From positions 2,614,001 through 2,678,000 of the forward strand of contig OX365949.1 of assembly GCA_947247005.1 (NCBI GenBank): a stretch of 64,000 bases of DNA, given 5' to 3'. The position numbers and the translations under genes were made by a program. The DNA comes from Spisula solida. Lineage: Eukaryota; Mollusca; Bivalvia; Venerida; Mactridae. The first letter of the stretch is position 1. Every line of letters begins with the position of its first letter. The notes under the pieces are model-generated. The model worked only from the letters and a program-made list of their open reading frames with translations, was not told where the DNA came from and ran no database searches. Below are positions 1 through 12,642 of this stretch, in pieces.

Positions 1-99
1 GAAGTTAATTAACCAATTTTCGAGGGCTGCTTTCATCAGTTCAGCCGTTCAACCACTTCTTGACATTCTAACTTTCCCTGGTCATTGGTCTACCTAAGG

Positions 100-345
100 A
101 AGCATGCGTTCGAGTCTCCCTTTGGAGACGATTTCTCTCCTGGTGTGTGTGCCGCAAACATCGATCTGCGGTGTCCAGGACTATCTAACATTTACAGACA
201 CCACCCTCACAGGTACCAATTCACACCTTGGTCGAGTTGAGCATGTGGGTTATTCCTGCTCAGAGAAATTAAGCAGTGGTCAAGATCCGGGACCTCTCGA
301 TCCCGAAGCGTGTGCCCTACCTCGAGGTCACAGCTCCCCAGTTAT
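100..345 (-). mobile_element. tRNA-derived SINE remnant
   Basis: On the minus strand the block opens with tRNA-promoter-like sequence: an A-box-like TGACCTCGAGGTAGGGC (about 331-315) followed by a B-box-like GGATCGAGAGGTCCCG (about 303-288). About 200 bp of non-coding body follows. The local base composition is clearly more GC-rich than the flanks. This arrangement (pol III A and B boxes heading a short body) is the known structure of tRNA-derived SINEs. A 120-codon open frame on the plus strand (104-466) overlaps it, matches no family I know, and I regard it as chance. The 3' limit is not defined and no target-site duplication was identified. Confidence 0.5.
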
Positions 346-469
346 GTTAAGTGATGCGCTCGAACTGTACATCGCAAGAGCAAACTACCAATCAGGTACT
401 TGTATACGGATACGAGCCGATGTATCCATAACGGATACAGAAATCAAGACATTACTGAGGTATTAGCAA

Positions 470-2707
470 TCGTCTACAGACGCCTACTAATTCTACCGAC
501 TGCTTGCATGTTTGTAAATTCACGTGAAAATACAACCACTGCAAATGTTCATTTCCAATGTCAAACTAAACAGCGAAGTTGTTACTTATTTATACATACA
601 CTATTATTTTATGATTGATTTGTAGCGTTATCAGTTCAGTTCAGTTTAAAACTGCGAAGAACGTTATTGTCTTTGTAACTTAAGGGGGTATATGCACCTT
701 GCGTTTAATGATCAAAGGTCCAACGGAAGGGCATAGGTACCCACCGTTTCTCGGTGCTCAAGATGTTATAACACGAAAAACATGCATTAACTATATATTC
801 CTTTTAATTTAAACACGACATGAAGGAACATATCAATGTTGTGCTGTATTGAAATATATATAACAGTATTCATGTTTTAAAATGAACCGTTCCCAACCCA
901 TTTTATGCTTATAAAAAGGAAGAAGTAAACGTATAAGATCAATTTGCCATATCATAATGATTATCATCATCTTTTTATATTCATTATCATGATTTGAACC
1001 TACATTAGTAATTTTATTTTTGTTCTTATTTATCACCCTAAACTCGAAATTAAAATTTACAGCTCACGTGTAGGCCCAGCTCATTCCTCCTTAAATGAAC
1101 TTTGACATATTTAAAATGAATTGGAACATTCCAAAACCAATGTAAAAGTTGTTACTTGTAATCACATTTAAATCAATGCAAACATATATTACTTTTTTAT
1201 ATTACTTTTGACGCTATTGGGTTAGTTTGGTTTAATGCGTCAATTTACCCCCACCCACTTAAAGCAAACGTGTGCCCTTAAATCAATGAGAAGGTATGTG
1301 ACCAGTTAACATATCAATAGCTTAGTATCGCACCGTTAAATAAGAATCATTTAGGCTTTCAAATACCATAAATGACGACGTTATGACACATATATTGTTC
1401 ATCGCTTCGAATTTTTATAAAAAAATATGCTAATTTTTGGTGTTCTCATTAATAATTATGAGTATACAAATGCGTAAATTTTTTTAAAAAGTTATTTTGA
1501 TTAAAAGCCCAGTGCATTAGCTTCGTTTTGATACCATTTGTATAAATTTTGACCGAAAACTGACAAAGATATTAGGATAGTTTAAGGGAGATACATACAA
1601 AATGCACTTATTTGACCTTTGACCTAATTCTGAGAAAACGAGGCAAATTCTCGGATGGCATCCGGCCGTTTCAGATTACACACATATCAAAGATAACATA
1701 TAGCATGGATGCCACATTCTACTCTCCGATGCCATGGCCCGTCATATTTTCTCCGTATGGACTCCCGACTACCTTCTCCGCTGTATAACATAGCTGACTA
1801 TCTTTCCATGCTTTCATCCACCACCTGTCAATATCCGTTTTTCTTTTCCTCACTGTAACCTGTGGAGTTGCCATCCATAAGTAATGTTATTCTATAATTA
1901 TGACTGTTTTGCACCATTTACCCTTCTCCGTTAAACAACCACTCTCTCTCCCTCTCTTTATCCACGCACAATTCGCGCGTCCACAGACTGCTTTTTGCTT
2001 TGGCTCACTTTGGTGTTGTTGTCGTTTTATTTTCATATGTTCATTTATACTTGCCATGTTTGCTATATATGTATGGTAGTAATGAGTGAATATCTGACAG
2101 GCCTTTGACCTATAGATACTTTGAAAAATAAAGTTACTAACATATGAAACATATTTTTCTTATAAGTAGATGTCCATGTTAAAAAACATTAGTTTTTCAA
2201 TCATTTGCAATTTTTCCCTACACAGCTTTTTTTTGGAAGTTTTTCAATGACATGCGTAAAATATAGCTACCGTAAGATATTACGTGCCGAAAAAACACGT
2301 CAATGGAAGCAACATCATGTAATATTGTATACTTATTATGTAACAAGGATTCTGATTAGCTTAGTCGGCCTGCACGTGAGGTCTATAGTTGTTAATATAC
2401 ACATCCCGAAACCGAGGCTGGGGTGGATATAACTTTTTTCCTGGGACATAACGTTCCAAACAACGTAACGTTATTTCCCTTATTATTTGGCCTACAGCTG
2501 CTGATACATATTTATAGGCTCCAACCTAGCTATTAATGATAAATGCCGTTAATAAATACGTGAATACTCTCTCATACATAAGAAGAGCATTGTTAGCTAG
2601 AACATAAATGAAGAGTCGTATTTTGTTTCTATTACATACACTTTCCTGAAGAGAGACTGAAGTTGTTATAATTTTAAGAGTCAATAGTGACTGGTGGCAT
2701 GGTATAC
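470..2707. other. no gene recognised
   Basis: AT-rich DNA with only short, stop-limited ORFs. I see no repeat, RNA gene or conserved domain in it. Confidence 0.5.
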
Positions 2708-2862
2708 AATATAACAGTTGTCGACTTATGTTTCGATGAATATGATGTTTATTTGACCTTCAAAAAGTGATATTGACCTCTGACTTCGTCATCGGTCAAT
2801 ATCACTTTTTCAGGTCAACAAAACATCATATTCACCCCAACATAAGTCAATAACAGTATAAT
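2708..2862. repeat. foldback (MITE-like) element, about 150 bp
   Basis: An imperfect inverted repeat: the left arm from 2723 (GACTTATG, then GAATATGATGTTT and AAAAAGTGATATTGACC) is matched in reverse complement by the right arm ending at 2848. The arms are about 56 bp with a few mismatches, around a loop of about 15 bp. Weaker pairing continues outward to about 2708 and 2862. There is no coding capacity. Size and symmetry fit a small non-autonomous DNA transposon; no target duplication is certain. Confidence 0.65.
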
Positions 2863-4042
2863 ATAGACTGAAGCGAATATTCTATCAATGTTCATATTAT
2901 TCTTGAATATATTGACCGACTAGTCTGAATGTAATTGAAGCACATTAAATGGCACACTATGTACAAGGGCTTATGTATTAACCAGACGACATGAAGAGAC
3001 TTTTCCAGGAAAATAGAATATTTCTGCGCACCTGACTAATAATGTATGGAATTGAAGCACTATATTATTGCCAACAATTATCGCATGACCTAAAACATTT
3101 GGAGTCATCATTTATGTAAGGTTATTTCAAGGATACGTAAATAAAGACAGTATAAATGCTGCAAGTCACCAGGTGCTTTGTATGAGGCTGGTTTGGTACA
3201 AGTTTTGATCAGAACGGAGAGCGTAAGGGAATTACACACACATGTTGTACTTGTGTGGTTCTTGTACATTCAAAAACTTTTATAATTGATACCAGTCAAT
3301 GCGTCTTTTTCAATTACTAGTTCTGATCCTACTGGAAAGCATACAGGTTGTCGAAAAACAAATGTAAAAGGCTTCTCTTGCAAATGAATAAAAAAAACAC
3401 ATTATTATCGGGCTGTTCGATGGAAATTTTCTTGAATGACTTGCAAATTGTAGAAACTGTCTCATTGGATGCTCGTTTCACTGTTTATTGGGCAATTCCA
3501 CGCAACATCGGAATAAATTCCACATCAATTATTTCCCCAAAATGCATGATACATCAGAAAGTTACGACGTTGTTTGGGTGATAAAGCAATGATCAGATTA
3601 TAGTTAAAATTTCTCAGGGGCAATTATAGAAACACGGTTCTAACATTGGGTCGATATTGGCATTTACAAGAACATAATTTCCGGCTCCCTCACTTCAATT
3701 TATTTATAGACATATATTGTTAAAGTATGTTCAGTACAAGTCATGCGTTACTACTAGGAGTGACATTATCAATATTCTTCTCCTGGCACCTAAAGACCCA
3801 TACGGCAGTCCAGTCAGATCTTATATTTTTTCCTTAAGATATTTATTTTTGTTTGCTTACGTCGGATGTTTAAATCATCAATATTTCAGACATGTTTCGG
3901 TTAAGCATACGGCACTAAATTGTAACGTAAGCATTAAACTGTATGGGTAACAATATGAAACAAGTTCAAATGGGTGATACGTTACGTAAATTCGACAATT
4001 ATTCTCAAAATATATTTTGTATTACCCAGTCCTTCACAATCA
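2863..4042. other. no gene recognised
   Basis: Short open frames only (77 codons at most), none resembling a known protein. No repeat seen. Confidence 0.45.
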
Positions 4043-4169
4043 AATTACACACTGTATCGGCAAAACACACTGGGTCCGGTTTACCGATGCTGGTTCGGCT
4101 AACGTTACGCAAATGAACCGGCTAAAATGGTGTGGTGTATACGCGCTTTGTCGAGATACAGTGTGAATT
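4043..4169. repeat. foldback element, about 127 bp
   Basis: The left end AATTACACACTGTATCGGC pairs with the right end (reverse complement begins AATTCACACTGTATCTCG) with one or two indels or mismatches. The interior is relatively GC-rich and carries a second small inverted motif around GGTTCGGCTAACG and GAACCGGCT. A MITE-like element is the simplest reading. Confidence 0.5.
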
Positions 4170-6961
4170 ATAGTACCTTGACTTGTTTACTCTTCCGTTT
4201 AATATAGTGTCTGTACAATAACCCAAACAACCCAACTCATGTTAAAGTAATTACAGCTAATCAAATATTGGTCATTTACGTTTTTGAATTTGTAACTGAA
4301 ATATTCTGGTTTAAATTTAGTTAATTATTAGTTTATTCTTATTTATTTTAGGTCGAAGGGGAAACACGTTTTTCTTACTTATATGAATCACCCCAAACAC
4401 ATATTTCTTGTTGTAATCCATCGCAACGATGGTATGAGAGCAGTTGAGCCGAATCCCCTTATATGCTGAGCGTCTAGCAAGGGGAATATTGGTACGGGCA
4501 CCATTTTTTCATATCGTCTTTGGCATCACGCGGCATGGGAACTATAGTAAAGGACCTTCTATTCTGCTCTCAAAAGCAGGAAGTACTGATCAGGAATCTC
4601 ATGAATCTTATTACTAGATTCATTATTCAGCGAAGAGATGACTTATATTGGCAGAATGCCACGTGTCATTCCGTCATTGATATCTTTACTATATCAATTT
4701 GAGGAGAGAATTGGGCCACGTGATACTGTATAATGTAATTGGAGGACCATGTATGTCACGGTGTATCATATTGAAATCATTAAGCAAGAGAAGTTATTGG
4801 ATTCAACGAAGTACTTTTACTATCTGGCATTGTATAACACCAAGATATAAGACATTCACTGACCTCGACAAAGAGTTATGTAGATGCATGATTGATTGAT
4901 TTCCGTCAGTAATGAAAGGATTTAATGGTATTTTCTGTGACAATCATTGACCACATGGCGTTGTGTGATAGACGTAAGGCCACACTTAGTTCAGTATTTT
5001 TCCACATTAATCAGAGCTGGGTGACATTTGATGTAGCACGTATGAGTATTTACAAATTAACAAGGCCAATCCAATAAACATGACCAACACAAAACAAGGT
5101 CACATTTTATACAACACCCCGTAATGAGATGTGTAATATTTCTACACTTTACAAAGAACAGACCAACAAACACAGGTATTTGAAATCTAGCAAATTTCCA
5201 AGGTCATTGTGGATAAAACATACAAACATCCAAGGTCAACAAATTCCCTAGCTAAAACTACATGTTCACAGTAATATTTTCAGCGCAACAAAATATACCA
5301 ACATGCGTGATTTCAGTACAAGTATCGGAAGATTTAAAGTTCTGATTCTACTCAGGACATCTGTATCCGTAAACGATTGAGCACATCAACGTTGTCCATT
5401 TGAATGGTATGATAACATACCGAAACAGTCGTATGTGCAAAGTATAATAAAAATAAATAATATACTTTATTTTAAGAGGCAACACAATTGGGTATATACC
5501 CAGCCTTCCCTGTGAGCCTCAGTTTGCATTAACATATAGTTACAGTTATGGAAATAACACAAATACAGAGCAACATTACATACTATTAATTTTATACTAA
5601 GCTGAAAGAAAGTTAGCATAACAAATGTAATTGGGCAGAAAATATACACACGCAGGCTAAATACCATTGATAGCACAAATTAATTACAGATTCCTATAAT
5701 TACTAATGAATCTATTCATTGAGAGATGTTTTTTGACCACCAGAGATCCACCACTTTAAGTAATTGCATTTAAATATGTTTGTACTTGAGTATGTTCTTA
5801 CACCGTTACGCTTTTATTGTGCTACACCAGTATTGCGTAATGACAGATTCATCTTGTTTAATTATCTTATAATGAAAGTCTTCTCGGTCAGTTTCAGCTA
5901 ACAGAACATACATTATATACTTTATATCGAAACTTCCATTTTATGCACACGAGTTCGAAATCAAGTACTTTATGTCACACGAGATTGGTAGTTGGTCTCT
6001 TTAATCTCTACCGACCATAGTATAATTTTTTCAGAAGCGAACAAAAGAGGTCGACAATGGAATGCAGCCTGTCTTTGACATATACGTCGCAATTTTGTTT
6101 CGCATATCTACTTTGCTCATCCACCATCTTCAGAAATATGAGCAGACTACTCGGTAGAGCTTCTAAAATCAGAGGAGATCAGTTCGAAGGAATCAGTAGA
6201 CCTCTCATGGTTATGGAAGCTCTTCAGTTAGCATAAACAAACCGGGCATGTATCTCTAAATGTATTGTTAACTTTTTCTTCATGAGGAGAGTGCAAACAA
6301 GGGCGACAATCTAACATGTTTCTAGCATGTTTCATGTATTTGTCTTGTTTGTTTCTTTCTCCATCTCCAGGGACTCCAGCCGACTGTGTGGAGTGTGTCA
6401 TTCATTGCGGAGTGAGTATATAGGCTTGCTTGAAATATCCATTTTTTTGGGGATGTGGATGGTTCGTCCTATATCTGACTCTTGCGTGGATGGCTAGGCG
6501 CTGCCGTCGTTTCTGTGAGACTTTGGATTGTCTGTGCGCTACAGTATTTGGTATTAGACCTGGCCATCACACACACAAATACTGTTAAGAAAGTATTCGT
6601 CATTACAGCAAAATAGCCACCATACACCATAAACTGAAACAAATCATGACAATGGGCATATATACAGTCCAGTTAGGATATTGTGACAGTGACATTGCAG
6701 TTTATGCGTACGCAAAAAATCACAACAATTGTCTAAACAGTAGAGCGAAGTTTAGTATGTTAGTTTAGCATTGAAAGTGTAGTTGTTTGTACAGTATAAG
6801 CCTTTATAATTGGTTTTACATCGTAAAGTGGACTCGACCGCTGCGTCACTGGATTTTTATCCTGACTGGACTATAGGTAAATATGTTTATATTTATTTTA
6901 AACAAACTACAGATAGCCATGTTCAATAATTACCCTCTTTGATGTTAGTATCTATTGTAAT
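4170..6961. other. no gene recognised
   Basis: AT-rich, with only short ORFs (60-69 codons) that show no recognisable domain. No tandem repeat noticed. Confidence 0.45.
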
Positions 6962-7210
6962 GACCTATATAGAAATATGTCGCAGGCTTAGAATTAGAAG
7001 GTCGTTGGTGCTTTCTACGACCTTATAATACTGGAATATATTTGAAATTTGCATCACAATGCGCTTCTTACGAGCCTATGTTCATGAAAATCGGAAATAA
7101 TCATGTTGACCGAACTGAAGTTTTTTCAGTATTTTTCAGTTTCTTTTTTTCCCTCCAAAATATTGATTTTGTACTTACGACCTTCTAATTCTAAGCCAGC
7201 GATATAGACC
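6962..7210. repeat. MITE-like element with about 30-45 bp terminal inverted repeats
   Basis: The left end contains GACCTATAT and GGCTTAGAATTAGAAGGTCG (6985-7004). The right end contains the exact inverse CGACCTTCTAATTCTAAGCC (about 7178-7197), closing with ATATAGACC at 7210. Total length is 249 bp with no ORF. The left arm has a few extra bases relative to the right. Confidence 0.65.
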
Positions 7211-7856
7211 CATTTCTTGTTTACATACCAGGGTATTCATATGCAAAGTGACATCTAGCGGGTTATTGGTAAATTACTAATTTTATTGTTCATTCAACCA
7301 ATAGATTACTGTATGGTACTCTGCATTTGAATGACTACGTCTATTGACCACAAAAAGGGCCAAAAAAGTGAACTGGACTATTTGCAGTTTATTGTTTAAA
7401 TGTATGTAAACGCTACTAACCTAGACATTTACTTATTGTCCGCCAATGATAGCACTGGCCTTTGTTTACAAATAAAATCGAAAGCATTTCCGATGTTTAG
7501 TTTCGTTCAAACGTATGCATATTTACTTTTTATGCATATAATACTTCAATTTACGCTGATAACATGCGACCAGTCGACCGCACAGTGTTTATATCATCAA
7601 TGTTTGTTGACATATAGACTTTTCAAAATTGTATCACATTTTAGAATTAAATATATTCTTATTTTAATTAAACATATCAAAATCGTAAATGTTCACTTTT
7701 AGAGAAAACTATCAACTGTTTTTAACCTGTAACCCCTCGCTATTCTCAATATGGGTACTTTTCAGAAATTGATCACCATAGCAACGACAGAAGTTATTTC
7801 AACGTACTTCATGCGAAAAGATCAACCTTAGAGATAGTACTATTTTACGTAGCCAA
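7211..7856. other. no gene assigned; 100-codon AT-rich ORF
   Basis: The only open frame of note is 7400-7702 on the plus strand. It is hydrophobic and AT-driven, matches no family I know, and I do not call it a gene. Confidence 0.35.
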
Positions 7857-8060
7857 TATTCAGTTAAACCGTATAAAGGTTAAACTTTTTACCCATCAAA
7901 AATGACGCTCCGCCCATTTCACACTGAACACGTGACCATCACCTATATAAACTTCCGTTCCAGGAATTTAAATTCTTTTCGACTGTGATTCCAGTGGAGA
8001 TAGGTACATGGTGTATTCTACTTCAAACCTAGGCTTAAGTAAACAAATTCATAGAAAGTG
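7857..8060 (+). repeat. duplicated 5' block, copy 1 (promoter-like)
   Basis: About 204 bp that recur almost unchanged at 12,643-12,847; by eye only about three substitutions separate them (for example GACGCTCC versus GACACTCC and CCAGTGG versus CCAGCGG). The block contains an E-box-like CACGTG, then a TATATAAA box (7944-7951) and, about 30 bp later, a candidate start region near 7975. It could be the promoter and first exon of a duplicated transcription unit, or the 5' terminus of a mobile element. The sequence does not decide between them: no TG...CA ends or tRNA primer site were seen, which argues against a standard LTR. Confidence 0.7.
7944..7951 (+). promoter_or_regulatory. candidate TATA box, module 1
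   Basis: TATATAAA preceded about 15 bp upstream by CACGTG. The same arrangement is kept in the second copy at 12,731-12,738. This is core-promoter-like by sequence only. Confidence 0.4.
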
Positions 8061-8371
8061 TCGATTTCATACCATATGCAAAGCCTTAGAATGTACATGT
8101 AGAATCTAATTTAATTTCAATTTTGTTTCATGATGTCATTGTGATTTATTTTAAGATCAGATAAACACATGTATTATACGATAGCTGGTAGATCTATTTA
8201 TTATATGCAATTTAATAAGCTCGTATTCTCGATATGGATTTTGCAGTTGTTTACCTAGATTGTCTTTCCCATCATCTATTTACATCTACTCTATGTAGAT
8301 TACAAATGTTTATCTCACACAAACTTTTATTTTTTGTTATGACACCGTTGTCTGCAAGGTGGAGAGATTAA

Positions 8372-8527
8372 AACCCTACGATAAATCCAGACCGGATGAC
8401 CAAATATGAAGAGAATCGTCGCCTGCAGTTAAGTGGATCTAGAAGACCATGTCTCCAAAGGTTTCAGAATATTTGTCGGTCTAACAATGTGGATATTGTT
8501 TCAGGTAGAATATTTATTAACTTGTAA
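8372..8527 (+). CDS. possible short coding exon, product unknown
   Basis: A 51-codon open stretch 430 bp downstream of the TATA box, with a first ATG at 8396. The peptide is polar and arginine-rich (it includes KYEENRRLQLSGSRRP) and unlike the AT-driven peptides around it. A splice-donor-like TTTCAG|GTAGAA sits at 8504/8505, before the stop codon. I do not recognise the sequence. It is listed because position, composition and donor together suggest an exon of module 1; it could easily be chance. Confidence 0.2.
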   Translation, partial: NPTINPDRMTKYEENRRLQLSGSRRPCLQRFQNICRSNNVDIVSGRIFINL

Positions 8528-9355
8528 AATTTTATAAAGATGTCCGATTGTCATGAGCTTCAATTTAGACATATTTAAAATCATTCAGATCTTATGAATA
8601 AATGAATATGTCTATTTAATGCATACTAAGGTCTGCGTATAGTGAAGACACTGTAATTTCGAGTTTATAACTAGTCTACAATTTATGGTTTAAATGTTTA
8701 CATGTAAATATTGATCGGTCAAATACTTTACGTATACGAGGCGCGCGCGCGTGACGTCATAACTAATTAAATACCAATTATAAGGATGAACAAGTTTCAA
8801 CAGGATATGAGGAAGCAATAACATTCTAACAATAATTATTTGAGATTCATATTTGAAAATATTGGTTTAGGACCTGCTTTGCGTAGATTATTTGTGTTAT
8901 TTAATCTAGTATTAAGTTATATCTATAACACTTTTATTAATTTATTTCATTGGAAGAACATAACTGTAAGAGGTATGCAGTTACATAGAGGGTAATGAGG
9001 TGATGCTTATATATCTGGTATATTTATATATGCATTATATGTAATTAATTATTTAATAATAATTACACTTGTGATTATTGCATCCTTTTAATGATACATA
9101 TGTGAAAGTTATACTGGTTAAAGTGTGACTGATGTGATCATCATATTCATAATGGTGTTGTTGTAAGGATGAGCACTATGCATTTAATATTTATAGTACT
9201 AATGTTTATTGTGAGGAATATGCTGGTACCGAATTGCTTCCTAGTCACTAATATAATAAGAAAATGATAATGCTAAGACAATCAAAATATTTATGATGAT
9301 GATCATTGTATTGGTTATAATGAAATAAAAATGTAGAAGATAAGAACAAATCACC

Positions 9356-9382
9356 TGACGTCATACAGTTGGTATGACGTCA
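9356..9382. promoter_or_regulatory. palindromic twin CRE sites
   Basis: Two TGACGTCA octamers (the canonical CREB/ATF site) are arranged as a perfect inverted repeat: TGACGTCATAC, five bases, then GTATGACGTCA. A TATA-like TATATAG lies at 9390-9396. The small ORF at 9414 begins just downstream. What is seen is the palindrome; cAMP- or stress-responsive control is inferred from the known binding preference of CREB/ATF dimers. Confidence 0.5.
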
Positions 9383-9413
9383 CTAAGACTATATAGTAAA
9401 GTCGGTTTACATT

Positions 9414-9662
9414 ATGACTACTATTATTGTGATGAAAACAACATTGTGCGAATTGATGATGCATGAATCAATTAAAAAAGATTCATGGACGAGTAACAAT
9501 AGAAGCAAACTAACAGAAGTTTGGAATATTGAAGAACTATTCGGCTTCATTGTTGCAAGTGGTAGAATTACCGGTTTAAAACCAATTTATCCAGTAAAAC
9601 CATTCAAACATAAAGATGCATGTGTTACCGTAATTTCCAGATATCATGTAGAAATGGCTTAA
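9414..9662 (+). CDS. putative 82-aa small protein, family unknown
   Basis: An open frame of 82 codons ending in TAA. The residues are mixed and protein-like: a charged middle (ESIKKDSWTSNNRSKLTEVW) followed by EELFGFIVASGRITGLKPI and a basic tail. There is no signal peptide, clear membrane span or family motif. Upstream are the twin CRE sites and a TATA-like motif; downstream an AATAAA lies 92 bases after the stop. The first ATG is only about 24 bases from the TATA-like motif, so if that box is used translation would start later, at Met15 or Met16. It may instead be the terminal exon of the module that starts at 7857. The protein is unrecognised. Confidence 0.3.
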   Translation: MTTIIVMKTTLCELMMHESIKKDSWTSNNRSKLTEVWNIEELFGFIVASGRITGLKPIYPVKPFKHKDACVTVISRYHVEMA

Positions 9663-9753
9663 TCCGAATGTTTCTGTACAATTATTCATTGAAGGAACCT
9701 TACGGCTGGAATAAGGCACTGTCCATTCATATCACTTGGTACAAAAGATATGT

Positions 9754-9759
9754 AATAAA
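9754..9759 (+). terminator. candidate polyadenylation signal
   Basis: AATAAA located 92 bases after the stop codon of the 82-codon ORF, followed by AT- and T-rich sequence. AATAAA is common by chance in AT-rich DNA, so the support is positional only. Confidence 0.3.
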
Positions 9760-9974
9760 GATTTAATATGCATTTTTTTGTAATTTCTATTCATTTAATA
9801 ACTTAATAGTTATATATATTAAATCCACATCATTGCTGCGGCCCAATAATTCAATTATGTTACTGACCTAATTGAGTTATTCAAGACATTTTGTTTGATA
9901 TGTCATGTGGACACTTGCGGCTATAGGAGTTTTGTTGCTCCAAGATATGCAATATTTGACACGATTGATATATA

Positions 9975-10195
9975 TATATGAATGATATAGTGGGTTTGTT
10001 ACCACAGAATTTAAATTATAGCTATATGAGCTCTTGAATGATATTGTGGGTTTGTTACCACAGAATCTATTTGTAAATTGAGACTATGTAAGCAAATTGT
10101 TTAATTTGTCATATGGACACAATTTTATATATATATTTAATTATAGCTATATGAGCTCTTGAATGATATGGTTTGGTTTGTTACCACACAATTTC
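9975..10195 (+). repeat. short tandem/interspersed repeat around TTACCACA
   Basis: The phrase GAATGATATTGTGGGTTTG followed by TTACCACA occurs three times (near 9980, 10,036 and 10,158; the last diverged). The companion phrase AATTATAGCTATATGAGCTC recurs at 10,013 and 10,139. Spacing is irregular, which indicates a small degenerate tandem duplication. Confidence 0.6.
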
Positions 10196-10779
10196 ACATG
10201 ACAACTTCTTTTATCAAAATTAATTTATTTAATTTCTTATAATATTATACAGGATTGCTGAGCTTAAGCTGGAGGCAGGCAGTCCGATTTTATTAATTAG
10301 GAGTTGTCATACCCGAAATTATATGATGTTATCAGTTGCCATATGCTTCAATGTGAATGCCGGCGACACCCTTTGGCTTTAGTTTAAGGAAAATGTTGTT
10401 TCACACCGTAGACGGATTAGACAATTTCAGAAAATGAACAGTTACTGTAGTTCATATTTCATACGCACAGTTTAATCAATTTTGGGCTGCAGCATGATAC
10501 CTATACATAACTTATTTAATTTACTGATATCATTAGGTATACAAATAGCGTTGTTAGACCAATATTTAAATTGTAGGCACTATGAATATACTATTAGGCT
10601 ATTTCATTATGTTATTCTTGGAGATGGATACCTAAGGTGACTGGTGCAAATATGTTGTGAAGTGATTGAGTTAACCAATGAACACTGTTACATATATAAT
10701 ATAAATAAGATTGTCAGTTTATTTTGCACTAGATGATTTTGATCTCATATTTATTTATTTATATGCAACAAATTGTTAG

Positions 10780-12150
10780 CATTTTTGCAATGGCTTGCTG
10801 TAACATATTCCTGTCTTGTATTTTACGTATTTTCAGTTTGTTTAGCAGCCGAAGTTTTCGTTGTAACACATGTCCAGTCAATTTAGCAATATATAGTTTT
10901 TATTAAACACATGTCTTGTAAGATATTGTCAGTCCATTTTGCAGATGATGGCTTGTTCAGTATTATATTGCAGCAGATGTCTTGTTGTAACATACGAACA
11001 GTTTTTGTTTTTATTGCAGAAGATGGCTTGTTGTAATATATTTGTCAGTCTAGTTGACAGCAGAAGGACTGTTGTTACACATGTTCAGTCTATTATGCAG
11101 CAGATGTTTTGTTTTTACATACTTTAGTCTTATATTGCAGCAGATGGCTTGTTATATAATTTCAGTTATATTTTACAGCAGATGGCTTGTTGTTACATAT
11201 TTTCAGTCTATTTTGCAGCAGATGGCTTGTTGTTACATATTTTCAGTCTATTTTGCAGCAGATGGCTTGTTGTTACATAATAACAGTATATTTTGCAGCA
11301 GATGGCTTGTTGTTACATAATATCAGGATATTTTTGCAGCAGATGGCTTGTTATATAGTTTAGTCTACTTTTTCAGCAGATGGCTTGTTGCTACATATTT
11401 TCAGTCTATAGTGCAGCAGATGACTTGTTGCTACATATTTTCAGTCTATTTTGCAGCAGATGACTTGTTGTTACATATGTTCAGTCTTATATCACAGCAG
11501 ATGGCTTGTTATTACATATTTGCAGTCTTATATTGCAGCAGATGGCTTGTTGTTACATATTTGCAGTCTTATATCACAGCAGATGGCTTGTTGTTACATA
11601 TTTTTAGTCTTATATCACAGCAGATGGCTTGTTGTTACATATTTTTAGTCTTATATCACAGCAGATGGCTTGTTGTTACATATTTTTAGTCTTATATTGC
11701 AGCAGATGGCTTGTTGTTACATATTTTTAGTCTTATATTGCAGTAGATGGCTTGTTGATACATATTTTCAGTCTTAATTTGCAGCAGATGGCTTGTTGTA
11801 ACATATTTTAGTCTTTTTGCAGCAGATGAATTTTTGGAAACATAATTGTCAGTCGATTTGACAGCGGATGTCTTGCTATAACATAAGTGTCGGTATAAGG
11901 TAGAGCCAATGGCTTTTTGTAACATCTTTTAGTCTATTTTTCAATAGATGGCTTGTTGTAAAATATATTTACGTATTTTATCAAGTAAAGGCTTGTATCA
12001 TATGCTTAGTCTTTTTGCAGCAGATGGTTTGTACAACAAACTTGTCAGTATAATGTAGAGCCAATTGCTTGTTGTAACACATTTTGTCTATTTTGCAGCT
12101 GATTGTTTCTTGTAATACATTTGCAGTTTTTGTTGCAGCAGTTGTCGATT
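10780..12150 (+). repeat. 40-bp minisatellite, about 30 copies
   Basis: The unit is built on GCAGCAGATGGCTTGTTGTT followed by ACATATTTTCAGTCTATTTT (period 40, with 38-42 bp variants). The core 11,128-11,810 is fairly homogeneous. Both edges decay into recognisable but strongly diverged units (10,780-11,050 and 11,810-12,150), the classic pattern of a minisatellite that homogenises in its centre. Open frames across it (for example 11,054-11,689) are by-products of the repeat. It lies within the long module 7857-12,642 and accounts for part of its extra length. Confidence 0.9.
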
Positions 12151-12491
12151 TGTTTTTTAGTTTAGGCTATTATATTAACTTAGTCACACTATTTGATGCA
12201 TTTAACACAGCTTTTATATTCAAGAATTTGTTGGCACTTTTGTCATGGCTGTTTGGAACTTTTAAGTCCCAGTTGCACTCCTCGATTTAATCTATTGTTT
12301 TAAAATGGATATTCCTTTATAATTCGAATATGTAGCAAACATATATATCTTTCTATACCAGATTACTTATATGTTTTTGACATTAAAATTATTTTTTAAA
12401 ACATATAAATGTTTGAGTGTAACTGGTCCTTAAATAGTGTTTTCATGATACTCCGCTTTAATTGGCGGAAGGCTCGTTTCACTCACCTTTT

Positions 12492-12642
12492 GGCAGATGT
12501 ATCATTTCAAACTTGCGACCGTTGACGGGACAAGTGATAAACAATAAATTTATGTACTCAGTAATATTATATATCCAGCCATGACAAAATGTCATGCCAA
12601 ACATAAATAAATAAAATATATTTAACCTATTTACAGTTAGTA
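12492..12642 (+). repeat. duplicated 3' block, copy 1
   Basis: About 150 bp starting GCAGATGTATCATTTC and ending CCTATTTACAGTTAG, repeated at 13,024-13,172 with roughly 95% identity by eye. It includes AATAAA-type motifs and a small inverted motif (CATGACAAAATGTCATG), so it looks like a 3' end. It directly abuts the second copy of the 5' block. Confidence 0.7.

Noticed and set aside
104..466. 120-codon ORF as a host gene
   Set aside because: It runs antisense through a tRNA-type SINE and matches no family I know.
11054..11689. Overlapping ORFs of 65-113 codons
   Set aside because: They exist only because the 40-bp minisatellite unit leaves frames open; the peptides are translated repeats.
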